From NCBI GenBank assembly GCA_965659675.1, contig CBFHWY010000019.1, forward strand, positions 1 to 39,828: a DNA stretch of 39,828 nt. Reading direction: 5' to 3'. This DNA comes from CBFHWY01 sp965659675. Its GTDB lineage: Bacteria; Bacteroidota; Bacteroidia; Flavobacteriales_G; Salibacteraceae. Each line of letters starts with the position of its first letter. The first letter of the stretch is position 1. A model generated the notes under the pieces. That model was not told the origin of the DNA, did not search any database, and was given only the letters and a program-made list of their open reading frames with translations. Below, piece after piece: positions 6,882-15,805 of this stretch. The translations under genes were made by a program, and so were the position numbers.

Positions 6882-8148
6882 ATCGGAGGTCCCAAATCAG
6901 GATCAGCCCGAGAAACACATACTCTAAGGCGATCAAAAGGTAATTCTCTTGAGCAGGAACACTCTGATAGGCCGAATAGCTTAAAAAGATGAGAAAACTC
7001 CAGGCAAATGGGAAGTAATATTGACGAATTGTGCCCAAAGCGATGAAAGGAATAATGTACCAGGGATGCACTGTGGTGGCGAAAATCAAATAAATGAATA
7101 AGATCCAGATCATGGATTCAATGATGTTGGCCTTTCGATTGATCCATGAAAAAATAAGTATGCTTAACCCAGAGATGATCGCGGTGATGGGTCCAATGGT
7201 GCTGATCGCATTATAGCCCGTGAGCTTCATACCTATCCATGAAGCCAAATAATAGATGCTTCCATTGAACTCAAAAACATTAAAGTAGAGCTTGATCGAA
7301 TCTAGCAGACCTGAGAAGTCCCCAAGGCTATATATTGGTATATGAAATGCCAAAAAGCACCCACCAAAGGACACCAGCAATAAAAGACTCTTTTTCCATG
7401 TTGTTTTAAGCAGAATAATGGGTAGGAAAATGAGCGGTACTAACTTGATCAAAGCAGCGAGGGCCAGAGAGGAACCCGCAAATATGAATCTGTGTTTCTG
7501 CCAGGTCCAAATGAAGAGCAGGATAAAAAAGATCACCATGAGCTCGAGGTGCATATTTATGGCTCCTTCAAGCAGTACCAGTGGATTCCAGATGTAGAGT
7601 AGCGAAAGTGAGGGATTGAGTCCACGTGCCTGAAGGATCTTGATCAACAAATAGACCGAGCCAATTTCAAATAACAGCAAGATCAGTTTAAAGCTGATCA
7701 TGGAATAAAGGAGGTCAAGCGGAAATATCCAGGCACCAATGCTGAATATCATCTGTGCCAGTGGAGGGTAAACACTGTAATAATCTGCAGAATTGAGTTG
7801 ATCGAAGAGGGCCTGATCAGCTCCCTCTATATGCAGATCGGAATCCAGGAGCTGCCTGGGAGTCATTTCGTAGGGACTGATACCCTGACTAAGCATTAAA
7901 CCGTCCCAATGAAAGCGGTAGAAGTCTTCACTGAAACCAGGAAAGATCACCAGGCATGTGATGCGCAGAAGCAAGGCAAGTAAGATCGAATTGATGATCT
8001 GCTTTCGAGAAAATCGAAAAATAGCGAGGTAGGAAAGAAAAAGCCCAATGTAAACCGGCAGATATTGGAAAAACTCATTGCGGTCGAAGAGCAGATTGAG
8101 TGCCATGAAGAGCAGCACAAAAACGGCATGAGCAATGATGCCTGCCAT
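6856..8148 (-). CDS. Multi-TM GT-C family glycosyltransferase (GT87/mannosyltransferase-like)
   Basis: A 430-residue polytopic protein with roughly ten to twelve TM helices. The first periplasmic loop holds SEDFYRFHWDG, then LMLSQGISPYEMTP and YYSVYPPLAQ, a pattern typical of polyprenyl-phosphate-sugar-dependent GT-C enzymes of the GT87/PMT-related type, where the acidic residue of DFYR acts in catalysis or metal binding. It would move a hexose from a lipid-linked donor to an unknown acceptor on the outer face of the inner membrane. It is the last gene of a three-gene minus-strand operon, three bases after the monooxygenase-like gene. The 3' end overlaps mltG. Confidence 0.78.
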   Translation of the reverse strand: MAGIIAHAVFVLLFMALNLLFDRNEFFQYLPVYIGLFLSYLAIFRFSRKQIINSILLALLLRITCLVIFPGFSEDFYRFHWDGLMLSQGISPYEMTPRQLLDSDLHIEGADQALFDQLNSADYYSVYPPLAQMIFSIGAWIFPLDLLYSMISFKLILLLFEIGSVYLLIKILQARGLNPSLSLLYIWNPLVLLEGAINMHLELMVIFFILLFIWTWQKHRFIFAGSSLALAALIKLVPLIFLPIILLKTTWKKSLLLLVSFGGCFLAFHIPIYSLGDFSGLLDSIKLYFNVFEFNGSIYYLASWIGMKLTGYNAISTIGPITAIISGLSILIFSWINRKANIIESMIWILFIYLIFATTVHPWYIIPFIALGTIRQYYFPFAWSFLIFLSYSAYQSVPAQENYLLIALEYVFLGLILIWDLRFSDRSFAD

Positions 8149-8151
8149 GAT

Positions 8152-8448
8152 CTAGGTTAACTGAAATTTTGCGTCAACAGACCAGGCCTCTGGCTTGTCA
8201 TTGAAGAGAATCTTGGTTTTTGCCCAGGTCGATCTAAAAAGTTCAGAATGACGATATTTCTCAAGGTCATCTTCGCTTCTCCAATGACTGTAGGTGAAAA
8301 AGATGTTCGACTCCTTTCTATCTTGCCAAAGCTGCAGATGCTCACAGCCTTCAAATGCCCGAATCTTCTCTTTTGAAGCTTCAAATACCTCAAGAAAGTC
8401 TTTCTCCTTTCCCGGTTCAAAGCTCATTTTTACAATGCGATAAATCAT
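8152..8448 (-). CDS. Antibiotic biosynthesis monooxygenase (ABM)-like protein
   Basis: A 98-residue single-domain ferredoxin-like alpha/beta protein. It starts MIYRIVKMSFEPGKEKDFLEVFEASKEKIRAFEGCEHL and continues with NIFFTYSHWRSEDDLEKYRHSELF, the usual ABM/YgiN layout (strand, helix, strand, SYW-like strand, helix). Members act as small heme- or quinol-related oxygenases or have unknown substrates; none can be assigned here. The start overlaps the SAM-enzyme stop as ATGA (8448-8445), indicating translational coupling, and the next gene follows after three bases. Confidence 0.8.
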   Translation of the reverse strand: MIYRIVKMSFEPGKEKDFLEVFEASKEKIRAFEGCEHLQLWQDRKESNIFFTYSHWRSEDDLEKYRHSELFRSTWAKTKILFNDKPEAWSVDAKFQLT

Positions 8449-9224
8449 ATGAATTGAATGCTTATGCTCGAGTTTTCATCCAAGCCCAGCAATTTACTGG
8501 CGTCTCCTGAGTTGATTGCGATCTGCAGCATACCCGAAGAACCAAATAGCGCTAAACGCTCGCCGGCAATCACTTCGTGATAGGATTCATGGATCTCTGT
8601 GATCTCATAGCCAGGCATTCTGAACATGATCTGAAAGGGCCTTGATTTACCTACTTCGTGAAATTGAACTTTTGAAATGTTGGTGATCACATTTCCGTAG
8701 GAGTCGATGTACATCACGCTCCCTCTGATCAAACTATCCTCAACCACCGGACGTGGAGTAGTACTCTGGTTAAGTGTATTTACGGCCTTGCCCAATACTT
8801 CGGGTTTACCACCGCGAGCAATATGACATGCTGCTTTCACAAAAACATCTCGAGTGGGAAAGGTATCTGAATCAGAGTCCGACATGATCTCAAGTCGAAC
8901 TACCTTTTGAGGAGCTTTCTCCAGAAAAAGAGAAAAGATCCCATTATCAGCCCCTATAAAGTACTGATCCTCATATTGTACCACAACGTGTGAGATCTGC
9001 TCGGTTTGCTCTGGCCTGATACCTAAAATATGAACTGTGCCTTTTGGAAAGTCGCGAAAAGCATTCTTAATGACAAAGGCAGCCTGGGTGATGTCGAATC
9101 TTTTGACATAGTGACTAACGTCGACTATCTTTACATCCTCAAGCTGCTTGTAAATAGCACCCTTGATTGCGCTGACGTAGTAATCTTTAAGTCCGAGATC
9201 TGTTGTCAGTGTAATTATGGGCAT
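8445..9224 (-). CDS. SAM hydroxide adenosyltransferase (DUF62 family)
   Basis: This 259-residue enzyme belongs to the DUF62 family, which hydrolyses S-adenosylmethionine to adenosine and methionine and is related to fluorinase and chlorinase. The N-terminus shows ITLTTDLGLKDYYVSAIKG, with the conserved Asp and DxY; HILGIRPEQ, FIGADNGIFSLF and TFPTRDVFVKAACHIARG follow the family order; the C-terminal barrel begins near IRGSVMYIDSYGNVITNIS, also a family hallmark. The halogenase-specific extra loop of fluorinases is not evident, so hydrolysis rather than halogenation is expected. It is first in its operon; the divergent phoH gene starts 68 bases away. Confidence 0.88.
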   Translation of the reverse strand: MPIITLTTDLGLKDYYVSAIKGAIYKQLEDVKIVDVSHYVKRFDITQAAFVIKNAFRDFPKGTVHILGIRPEQTEQISHVVVQYEDQYFIGADNGIFSLFLEKAPQKVVRLEIMSDSDSDTFPTRDVFVKAACHIARGGKPEVLGKAVNTLNQSTTPRPVVEDSLIRGSVMYIDSYGNVITNISKVQFHEVGKSRPFQIMFRMPGYEITEIHESYHEVIAGERLALFGSSGMLQIAINSGDASKLLGLDENSSISIQFI

Positions 9225-9291
9225 AGGAATGCTTGAAATAGCTTAATTTGCGATTGCAAAAGTAAGATAAAGACCGACAAACATTAAGCAT

Positions 9292-10257
9292 TTGCACGAA
9301 CGTATCATTCAGTTTGAAAGCAGTAACCCTACTGACATATTTGGCGTAAATCATGCCAACATCAAACTACTCAGAAAGTATTTCCCAGAGCTTAAGATCA
9401 TTGCGAGAGGATCCGAAATAAAAGGCTTTGGTCCTGAAAAAACACTGGATGACCTTGAGGAAAAATTGGAATTGCTGGTAGATTTCTACAATCACTATGG
9501 CAAGCTTCAGGAAAGCGATATTGAGCATTTGCTCAAGCCTGAGGTTCATCAGGTGGACAAAGGACCAGAACGCAAGGATGGCAACATCATTACTTATGGA
9601 TTGAGCGGTGATCCTATCAAAGCGCGGACCTCAAATCAACAGCGACTGGTAAAACTGGTTGAAGAGAATGATATGGTCTTTGCCATTGGTCCGGCCGGAA
9701 CCGGAAAAACATACACCGCAGTAGCCCTAGCGGTAAAGGCCCTCAAAGAGAAGCAGGTAAAGCGGATCATTCTTACACGTCCAGCTGTGGAAGCAGGGGA
9801 GAGCCTTGGTTTTCTTCCAGGAGACCTAAAAGAAAAGCTGGATCCATACTTGCAGCCCCTGTACGACGCATTGATGGATATGATTCCACCACATAAACTG
9901 GAATCCTACATCGAAAAACACATCATTCAGATCGCACCTCTGGCCTTTATGCGTGGAAGAACCTTGGATCATGCTTTTGTGATCCTCGATGAAGCACAGA
10001 ATACCACTTTTGCGCAATTAAAGATGTTTCTGACAAGAATGGGTTCTTCAGCGAAATTTGTGATCACTGGGGATCTCACTCAGATAGACCTACCTCGAAA
10101 CCAACCGAGTGGACTTCCAACAGTGAGAAAATTGCTTGAGAGGGTAAAAGGAATTGGCTTTGTTGATCTGGATCAAAGTGATGTGATCAGGCATAAGCTG
10201 GTAAAAAAGATCATTGATCGATTTAAAAAATTTGACGAAGAAAAGAATGGCAACTAG
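9292..10257 (+). CDS. PhoH-like ATPase (YbeZ type)
   Basis: A 321-residue cytoplasmic P-loop protein. Residues 1-105 form the KH-like N-terminal region of PhoH/YbeZ proteins; Walker A is GPAGTGKT (133-140), then LTRPAVEAGESLGFLPGD, Walker B ILDEAQN (about 231-237), and the family motif FVITGDLTQIDLP. YbeZ partners with the YbeY RNase in RNA processing; YbeY is not in this window. The start is TTG 9292 (MHERIIQFESS); there is no ATG at the N-terminus in frame. The 3' end overlaps the purC start by 11 bases. Confidence 0.92.
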   Translation: MHERIIQFESSNPTDIFGVNHANIKLLRKYFPELKIIARGSEIKGFGPEKTLDDLEEKLELLVDFYNHYGKLQESDIEHLLKPEVHQVDKGPERKDGNIITYGLSGDPIKARTSNQQRLVKLVEENDMVFAIGPAGTGKTYTAVALAVKALKEKQVKRIILTRPAVEAGESLGFLPGDLKEKLDPYLQPLYDALMDMIPPHKLESYIEKHIIQIAPLAFMRGRTLDHAFVILDEAQNTTFAQLKMFLTRMGSSAKFVITGDLTQIDLPRNQPSGLPTVRKLLERVKGIGFVDLDQSDVIRHKLVKKIIDRFKKFDEEKNGN

Positions 10258-11200
10258 TCTCAAAGAGGTCGACTTTAAGATTCCGGGCGTACGATCACAT
10301 TACCACGGAAAGGTCAGAGAGGTTTATGATATGGAAGATGGTAAACTCATGATGATAGTGAGTGATCGGATCTCAGCTTTTGATCATATCCTGCCAGAAG
10401 GAATACCATTTAAAGGGCAGGTACTCAATCAGATCGCCGCAAAGAATATGAAGGCCACAGAGGATATTGTTCCTAACTGGCTTATTGCGAATCCAGATCC
10501 AAATGTGAGTTACGGACACCGTTGTGAGCCATTCAAAGTAGAAATGGTGATCAGAGCTTATTGTACCGGACATGCCTGGAGGGAGTATTTTGAGGGCAAA
10601 CGGATCTTGTCTGGTGTTCCTATGCCTAATGGACTCAGAGAAAGCGATCCATTTCCAGAGCCAATTATCACACCTGCCACCAAGGCTGAGCAGGGAGAGC
10701 ATGATGAGGATATATCCAGAGAGGATATAATGACTAGAGGTATCGTCAGCAAGGAAGATTACCTCCAACTGGAGGACTACACAAGAAAGCTATTCAAACG
10801 AGGCTCTGAACTGGCTGCCAGGCAGGGATTGATATTGGTTGACACCAAATACGAATTTGGCAAAGATGAAAATGGAGTGATTCGATTGATCGATGAGATC
10901 CATACCCCAGATAGCTCAAGGTATTTTTACGCTGATGAGTATGAAGAGCGTCAGGAGAAGGGGATGCGTCAACGACAGCTTTCTAAAGAGTTTGTGCGGG
11001 AGTGGCTCATGGAGAATGGCTTTCAGGGTATGGAAGGTCAGCGTATGCCAGATATGCCAGAGAAATTTGTCAATGAGGTGAGCGAACGCTATATCGAACT
11101 CTACGAAACCTTGCTGGGAGAATCATTTGAAAGAGCCGATACCAGCGATATTGCCTCTCGTATCCAACATAATCTGGAAGACTTCCTTAGGGATCACTAG
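10247..11200 (+). CDS. purC: SAICAR synthase
   Basis: PurC joins CAIR and aspartate with ATP in step eight of purine synthesis. The 317-residue protein is the longer form seen in Bacteroidota and fungi rather than the roughly 240-residue E. coli form. Visible motifs are HGKVREVYD (glycine-rich strand), IVSDRISAFDHILPEGIPFKG, VIRAYCTGHAWREY, LRESDPFPEPIITPATKAEQGEHD, LILVDTKYEFG and LIDEIHTPDSSRYF. ATG 10247 is chosen: the upstream in-frame ATG (10214) lies inside phoH and adds only a basic tail. The TAG stop shares the palindrome CTAG (11197-11200) with the convergent gene's stop. Confidence 0.96.
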   Translation: MATSLKEVDFKIPGVRSHYHGKVREVYDMEDGKLMMIVSDRISAFDHILPEGIPFKGQVLNQIAAKNMKATEDIVPNWLIANPDPNVSYGHRCEPFKVEMVIRAYCTGHAWREYFEGKRILSGVPMPNGLRESDPFPEPIITPATKAEQGEHDEDISREDIMTRGIVSKEDYLQLEDYTRKLFKRGSELAARQGLILVDTKYEFGKDENGVIRLIDEIHTPDSSRYFYADEYEERQEKGMRQRQLSKEFVREWLMENGFQGMEGQRMPDMPEKFVNEVSERYIELYETLLGESFERADTSDIASRIQHNLEDFLRDH

Positions 11201-12135
11201 TCCTTATAGAATCGAACAGACTGTGCTTCGTGCTGCACAAAGTAGATGCCACTTCTTATTTCGCTCAGATCTATGTAATCGGCATTATTCAAGACGCTGG
11301 TTCGAATAATATCCTGTCCACTGATGTTTCGGATATGAAGATCAAACGGGAATTCCGCATGCTCTATGAAGAGTTTGTCTTGCTCAAATCGGGTCGAAAA
11401 AGTATTGACCTCCAGGTTTAACTCTTCAACGGCATTGGTCCAGGGTCGACATTGTTTGTAAACATCCACGTCAATGATTCCGGCAAAGCCACTAAAGGCT
11501 TCAGAGTAAAAGCTCATTTCGTCGTCACAGTCAAGTTGAGCATAAATCTGCCCTCCAAGTGGTCCAGCAGCAGCATATTCAAATCGATATTTATTTGGGG
11601 GCAGGCAAATCGTATCGCGATCGCTTTGTTGGGAAGGGTCAATGAGCGTCAATTGCCCAGATCCTTGGTTAGCCCCACTTTTGAAAACATTCCACTGCAC
11701 GTTTCCGTCTGAAAATGTTGTCCCAAAACTTGCAACACCTGGATATAAACTGACACAAGAATCAATTTGACAAAGCGCTACGCTATCCAAATAACTGCAC
11801 TCAAGCGAATCATTGATGGCTGTCCATATTTCAAGTGTAGCCGCAAATTCCTTTTTTCCATACCAATTAGGATATAATTCGAGTGCGGTGGTGAAATCCT
11901 GACCAATACCAAAAGAAGGAGAGGCGTCTCTAGCTATGGTGTCCTGATTGTTTGCGATCAGAAAAATACTGGGGCCAGAGAAAAAGTTACTGCTGTTATT
12001 TTCAAAGGAAATAGAAAGTAGGGAGTCGTTAAAGGCGCTGTATTCTATACTGTAACTCAAAGAGTCACATGAGTTTTGAGATTGAAGGTTCAAATAATTG
12101 ATAATCAGGCAAAATAGGATGGTAAGGTGTTTCAT
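11197..12135 (-). CDS. Secreted hypothetical protein with T9SS sorting domain
   Basis: A 312-residue protein with a signal peptide (MKHLTILFCLIINYLNLQSQ) and a type A T9SS C-terminal domain from about residue 235 (LEVNTFSTRFEQDKLFIEHAEFPFDLHIRNISGQDI...LSEIRSGIYFVQHEAQSVRFYKD). The middle is rich in Asn, Ser and Asp, with scattered Cys (for example CYLDSVALCQIDSC), and resembles no family I know. It should be exported by Sec, then sent across the outer membrane by T9SS and anchored or released. It follows a strong terminator behind the peroxidase gene, so it needs its own promoter. Its stop is shared with purC in CTAG. Confidence 0.72.
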   Translation of the reverse strand: MKHLTILFCLIINYLNLQSQNSCDSLSYSIEYSAFNDSLLSISFENNSSNFFSGPSIFLIANNQDTIARDASPSFGIGQDFTTALELYPNWYGKKEFAATLEIWTAINDSLECSYLDSVALCQIDSCVSLYPGVASFGTTFSDGNVQWNVFKSGANQGSGQLTLIDPSQQSDRDTICLPPNKYRFEYAAAGPLGGQIYAQLDCDDEMSFYSEAFSGFAGIIDVDVYKQCRPWTNAVEELNLEVNTFSTRFEQDKLFIEHAEFPFDLHIRNISGQDIIRTSVLNNADYIDLSEIRSGIYFVQHEAQSVRFYKD

Positions 12136-12146
12136 GAAACCAAATT

Positions 12147-12188
12147 AAAAAAGCCGCAGACGGGAAGACGCTTCCGTGCCTGCGGCTT
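12147..12188 (-). terminator. Rho-independent terminator of the peroxidase gene
   Basis: On the minus strand AAGCCGCAG (12188-12180) and GGAAG pair with CTTCC and CTGCGGCTT (12159-12151), followed by a T run (12152-12147). It lies 20 bases after the peroxidase stop and just before the next gene's start codon (12135). Confidence 0.85.
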
Positions 12189-12207
12189 ATTAAGTGGGTT
12201 TCGACTC

Positions 12208-12726
12208 TTAGAGGATCTTCATTGGATCTTTCATGCTCCTGTAGCGGTGCACCAGATTCCCATCTTCATCAAAAAGATACTTTTCGAAGTTCCATTTGAT
12301 GTCGCCTGTGTAGTCTGGGTTCTCAATGTCATTCATCCATTTGAACAAGGGATGGATATCGTCACCTTTTACTGAAACCTTTGCTGCCATTGGGAAACTA
12401 ACCCCGTAGTTTTTCTGACAGAATGATTTGATCTCGTCGTTGCTTCCTGGTTCCTGACCTCCAAAATTGTTTGCAGGAAACCCTACGATCACGAGTTCCT
12501 CTTGTTTATTCTCGTAAAGCTCCTGAAGTTTTGCGTACTGCGGAGTGAATCCACACTCAGATGCCGTGTTTACGATCATGATCTTTTTGCCCTTGTAGTC
12601 TGAGAAATCAATTTCCCCTCCGTCGAGCTTTTCGACTTTGTAGTCATATATACTTGCTTGTGCCATAATACTTTGATTAATTGTTAAGCTGAATATCAGC
12701 GCAATTGCTGTGAATAATACCTTCAT
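12208..12726 (-). CDS. Glutathione peroxidase-family thiol peroxidase, exported
   Basis: A 172-residue thioredoxin-fold peroxidase reducing H2O2 or lipid hydroperoxides; bacterial Cys forms mostly use thioredoxin rather than glutathione. The peroxidatic Cys58 is in NTASECGFTPQY, with partners Q91 in FPANNFGGQEPG and W145-N146 in KWNFEKY. C103 (KSFCQKNY) is the likely resolving Cys. The first 23 residues (MKVLFTAIALIFSLTINQSI...) look like a Sec signal peptide, placing it in the periplasm, which is less usual for the family. A terminator follows; the fabG gene is divergent, 82 bases away. Confidence 0.9.
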   Translation of the reverse strand: MKVLFTAIALIFSLTINQSIMAQASIYDYKVEKLDGGEIDFSDYKGKKIMIVNTASECGFTPQYAKLQELYENKQEELVIVGFPANNFGGQEPGSNDEIKSFCQKNYGVSFPMAAKVSVKGDDIHPLFKWMNDIENPDYTGDIKWNFEKYLFDEDGNLVHRYRSMKDPMKIL

Positions 12727-12778
12727 TTTTTATAACGTTTATACCTATGTAACAACAAAAGTCCCATAGGGTTTTTAC

Positions 12779-12786
12779 TATATTTG
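12779..12786 (+). promoter_or_regulatory. Candidate -7 box TATATTTG for fabG
   Basis: Exact TAnnTTTG match, 22 bases before ATG 12809, in the divergent gap between the peroxidase gene and fabG. No TTG is seen at the -33 spacing, so this is a partial promoter match. Confidence 0.45.
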
Positions 12787-12808
12787 AGCGCATCTCAAAA
12801 TTAATCGA

Positions 12809-13555
12809 ATGAAGCTTCTGGAAGGGAAAACAGCTATAATAACTGGTGGGACACGTGGAATAGGAAAAGGAATATGTGAGCGCTTCGCAGATGAGGCTTG
12901 TAATGTAGCCTTTACTTACGCTAGCTCAGAAGAAAAGGCGAAGGCCATTGAGGCCGATCTTATTTCCAGAGGTGTAAAGGCAAAAGCTTATAAATCCAAT
13001 GCGGCAGACTTCAAAGCGGCAGAAGATCTCGTGGCCGATATTTTAAAAGACTTTGAGTCGATTGATGTGCTCGTCAATAACGCAGGCATCACTCGTGATA
13101 ATCTTCTGATGAGGATGACAGAGGAGATGTGGGACGAGGTGATGGAAACGAACTTAAAGTCTGTGTTTAACATGGTGAAAGCCTGTCAACGCACCTTCCT
13201 TAAAAACCGCTCTGGATCGATCATCAACATGAGTTCAGTAGTTGGAGTGAAAGGAAATGCAGGACAATCGAATTATTCAGCGTCAAAAGCGGGTATCATC
13301 GGTTTTACCAAGTCTATTGCGCTTGAATTGGGCAGCAGAAATATCCGATCCAATGCAATTGCTCCTGGTTTTATTGAAACAGAAATGACAGGAGCCCTGG
13401 ATGAGAATACAGTGAACGAATGGAGACAGGCAATACCACTCAAAAGAGGGGGTACTACTGAAGATGTTGCAAACCTTTGTCTTTTCCTTGCTTCAGACAT
13501 GTCTGCCTACATCACAGGTCAGGTGATCAATATCGATGGAGGAATGTTAACCTAG
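12809..13555 (+). CDS. fabG: 3-oxoacyl-ACP reductase FabG
   Basis: FabG reduces 3-oxoacyl-ACP with NADPH in type II fatty acid elongation. This 248-residue short-chain dehydrogenase shows the cofactor motif TGGTRGIG (12-19), NNAG (90-93), N115, the catalytic set S143, Y156, K160 (YSASK), the family segment APGFIETEMT, and the C-terminal GQVINIDGGM. Length and all motifs are normal, with ITRDNLLMRM typical of true FabG rather than other SDRs. It is separated by one base from the vWA membrane protein gene, a linkage I recall in other Bacteroidota; the functional link is unknown. Confidence 0.94.
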   Translation: MKLLEGKTAIITGGTRGIGKGICERFADEACNVAFTYASSEEKAKAIEADLISRGVKAKAYKSNAADFKAAEDLVADILKDFESIDVLVNNAGITRDNLLMRMTEEMWDEVMETNLKSVFNMVKACQRTFLKNRSGSIINMSSVVGVKGNAGQSNYSASKAGIIGFTKSIALELGSRNIRSNAIAPGFIETEMTGALDENTVNEWRQAIPLKRGGTTEDVANLCLFLASDMSAYITGQVINIDGGMLT

Positions 13556-13556
13556 T

Positions 13557-15656
13557 ATGGAGCTCATTCTGGCCTATCCGGCCTGGTACCTTATTCTGTG
13601 TGTTCTTATTGCAGGAGCCTTCTCCTGGTTCCTTTACTATCGAGAGCGTTCATTGGTGGATGTCCCACCCTGGCTATTGAATAGCCTGCGGGTACTAAGG
13701 TTTCTGGCAATTCTCCTGATCAGTTTCTTACTTTTAGAACCGATGCTCTCTTTCATGAAGATCGAGCTTCGCAAGCCTATTCTGATCTATCTGGAAGATA
13801 ACTCGAGGTCTTTGTTGATGTCGAATGATAGCGCTGCATTAAGCAAGGAACTTTCATCCTTTAGGTCTCAGCTTGAATCGAAAGTGGAGAGCGAATTTGA
13901 CTTCTATTCATATCAATTTGGAGAGGAGTTATCTTTAGGTTTAACAAACACGTATACAGATAGATCAACAAATTTAAATAAAGCATTACAGGAGCTGTTT
14001 ATTCAGCATGGCTCCTCGGCGTCTGGACTGCTGCTACTGGCCAGTGACGGTTTGCTGAATGAGGGCAGGGATCCTTTTTACCTTGATCATAGAATTGCCT
14101 TGCCAGTTTATTCACTTGGTCTGGGCGATACCAGCCTTAAATCTGATCTACAGCTCGTTGAGCTTCGAACTAATGATATCGCTTATTTGGGCAATCAATT
14201 TCCGCTTGAGTATACCATCAAAGCTGAAAACCTGGCTGGGGTCCAAAGTAGAATCAGCGTTTTTGAAGGAGAGAAAGAATTATATACGGAGAACATACAG
14301 ATCAAAGACAAGCTAGAGACCATTTCAAAAAGGGTCTTGCTGGAAGCCGATGAAGTAGGAGTGAAGCGCTTTACTGTTAAGCTGCAGCCGGTAGAAGGTG
14401 AATGGACGGCCACCAATAATAATAGCGAGTTTAGTGTGGAGGTGATCGATTCAAGAGCGAAGATCATGATCGTTTCGCAGAGCTATCATCCGGATATAGC
14501 AGCAATAAAGGAAAGCCTGAATCAAAGTGATGACTTCGAAGCATATCAAAAGACCCTGGAGGGATTTCAAAAGATGTCAGATGAGAGCATCAAGAATAAC
14601 TTTAACCTACTCATATTTCATGGACTTCCAGGGAGCTCAAAGCAGGAAATTCAACGGATCCAATCTCTAGTTGACCAAAAGATACCGGTGTTTATGGTGC
14701 TTACTCCAGAATCCAATATTGCAGCCTTTAATCAACTGAAGCTGGGAATGCAGATCGGCAATGCTTCAATAGGACAGTTTAATGAAGTTTCTGCCATGCC
14801 TGAAGAGAACTTTAGTCTATTTCGCTATGAACTCGATGAAAGCTGGAAAAATGGTCTTCCGCCCCTCAGAAGTCCCTTTGGAGAATATCGGATGGCAGGA
14901 GGCGTGGAGATGCTCCTCACACAAAAACTCGGTCAGATGAGCACAGGTTTCCCGCTCTTGTATTTCTCTGCCAATACGAACATGAAGAAGTTTGGAGTGC
15001 TTGTTGGCGAGGGGATCTGGCGATGGAAGATCTTCGATTTCCGAAAGAATCAGGATCACAAAAGCTTTAATGAGCTGATCGGAAGCATGTGTCGCTACCT
15101 CGCCAGCAATGAAGACAGAGGACGATTCCGCGTAGAATATCAAAAACGTTACTACCAGGGCGATAAAATGAAGATAGAAGCTGAATTGTACAATCCAAGT
15201 TTTCAGCTGACCACCGAAGTAGAGATCGAATTGGAATTAGAAAATGAACGAGGTGAGCAATTCAAGTATCAACTATCTCCCACAAATGATCATTACGAGT
15301 TAGAACTAGAAGGATTAAAAAGTGGTGCGTACACATTTCGCTTAAGCACAGAATATGGTTCGGAAACTTTCGCTAAAGAAGGACAATTCGTAGTGGTAGA
15401 GAAGGTTCTGGAGTTCGCGCAAAATAAAGCCGATCACTCCTGGCTCAATAAGTTCTCTAAAAAGACGGAAGGTAACTACTATCATTGGGACGACCGCGAA
15501 GCGATGATCGATGCTCTTACTCAAATGGACATCAAGCCAGAAAGCAACAGCAGAAGAAAACTTCAGCTTTTGATCGATTTCCCCTGGTTACTGTTACTCT
15601 TGCTGTTGCCATTCAGCCTTGAGTGGTTCCTGAGAAGGAGATATGGCTCATATTAA
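13557..15656 (+). CDS. Membrane protein with vWA-like MIDAS domain
   Basis: A 699-residue protein with two N-terminal TM helices (about 9-27 and 46-66), a vWA-like domain with a complete MIDAS start DNSRS (D81-x-S83-x-S85), a TDRSTNLNKAL segment with Thr at the second MIDAS site (about 134-144), and LLLLASDGLLNEG with D164. A long periplasmic part of beta-rich and glutamine amidotransferase-like character follows (RAKIMIVSQSYHPDIAAIKESL, LLIFHGLPGS), then a C-terminal TM (FPWLLLLLLLPFSLEWFL) and a basic tail. It resembles Bacteroidota membrane proteins related to Bat-type proteins. The ligand is unknown. It is transcribed with fabG (one-base gap). No clear terminator follows; CCCTT/AAGGG near 15700 lacks a T run. 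Confidence 0.75.
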   Translation: MELILAYPAWYLILCVLIAGAFSWFLYYRERSLVDVPPWLLNSLRVLRFLAILLISFLLLEPMLSFMKIELRKPILIYLEDNSRSLLMSNDSAALSKELSSFRSQLESKVESEFDFYSYQFGEELSLGLTNTYTDRSTNLNKALQELFIQHGSSASGLLLLASDGLLNEGRDPFYLDHRIALPVYSLGLGDTSLKSDLQLVELRTNDIAYLGNQFPLEYTIKAENLAGVQSRISVFEGEKELYTENIQIKDKLETISKRVLLEADEVGVKRFTVKLQPVEGEWTATNNNSEFSVEVIDSRAKIMIVSQSYHPDIAAIKESLNQSDDFEAYQKTLEGFQKMSDESIKNNFNLLIFHGLPGSSKQEIQRIQSLVDQKIPVFMVLTPESNIAAFNQLKLGMQIGNASIGQFNEVSAMPEENFSLFRYELDESWKNGLPPLRSPFGEYRMAGGVEMLLTQKLGQMSTGFPLLYFSANTNMKKFGVLVGEGIWRWKIFDFRKNQDHKSFNELIGSMCRYLASNEDRGRFRVEYQKRYYQGDKMKIEAELYNPSFQLTTEVEIELELENERGEQFKYQLSPTNDHYELELEGLKSGAYTFRLSTEYGSETFAKEGQFVVVEKVLEFAQNKADHSWLNKFSKKTEGNYYHWDDREAMIDALTQMDIKPESNSRRKLQLLIDFPWLLLLLLLPFSLEWFLRRRYGSY

Positions 15657-15782
15657 GTCTCGTCTTTATTAAGCTTTGGTTAATCATTTGAGCTAAATCC
15701 CTTAATTTCAAAGGGCTATTGTTTCAGACCACACAGCACTGCATTACTAACCAGCATCATTTTTTTCTTTAATGGCTGAACT

Positions 15783-15790
15783 TAGGTTTG
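15783..15790 (+). promoter_or_regulatory. Candidate -7 box TAGGTTTG for the USP/ATPase operon
   Basis: Exact TAnnTTTG match 16 bases before ATG 15806. If it is the promoter, the alternative TTG start at 15788 lies inside the box and cannot be used, which supports ATG 15806 and a very short leader. Confidence 0.5.
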
Positions 15791-15805
15791 ATTGAAATTT
15801 CAGCC

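Noticed and set aside
15660..15730. Terminator after the vWA gene
   Set aside because: CCCTT/AAGGG makes only a short stem and no T run follows.
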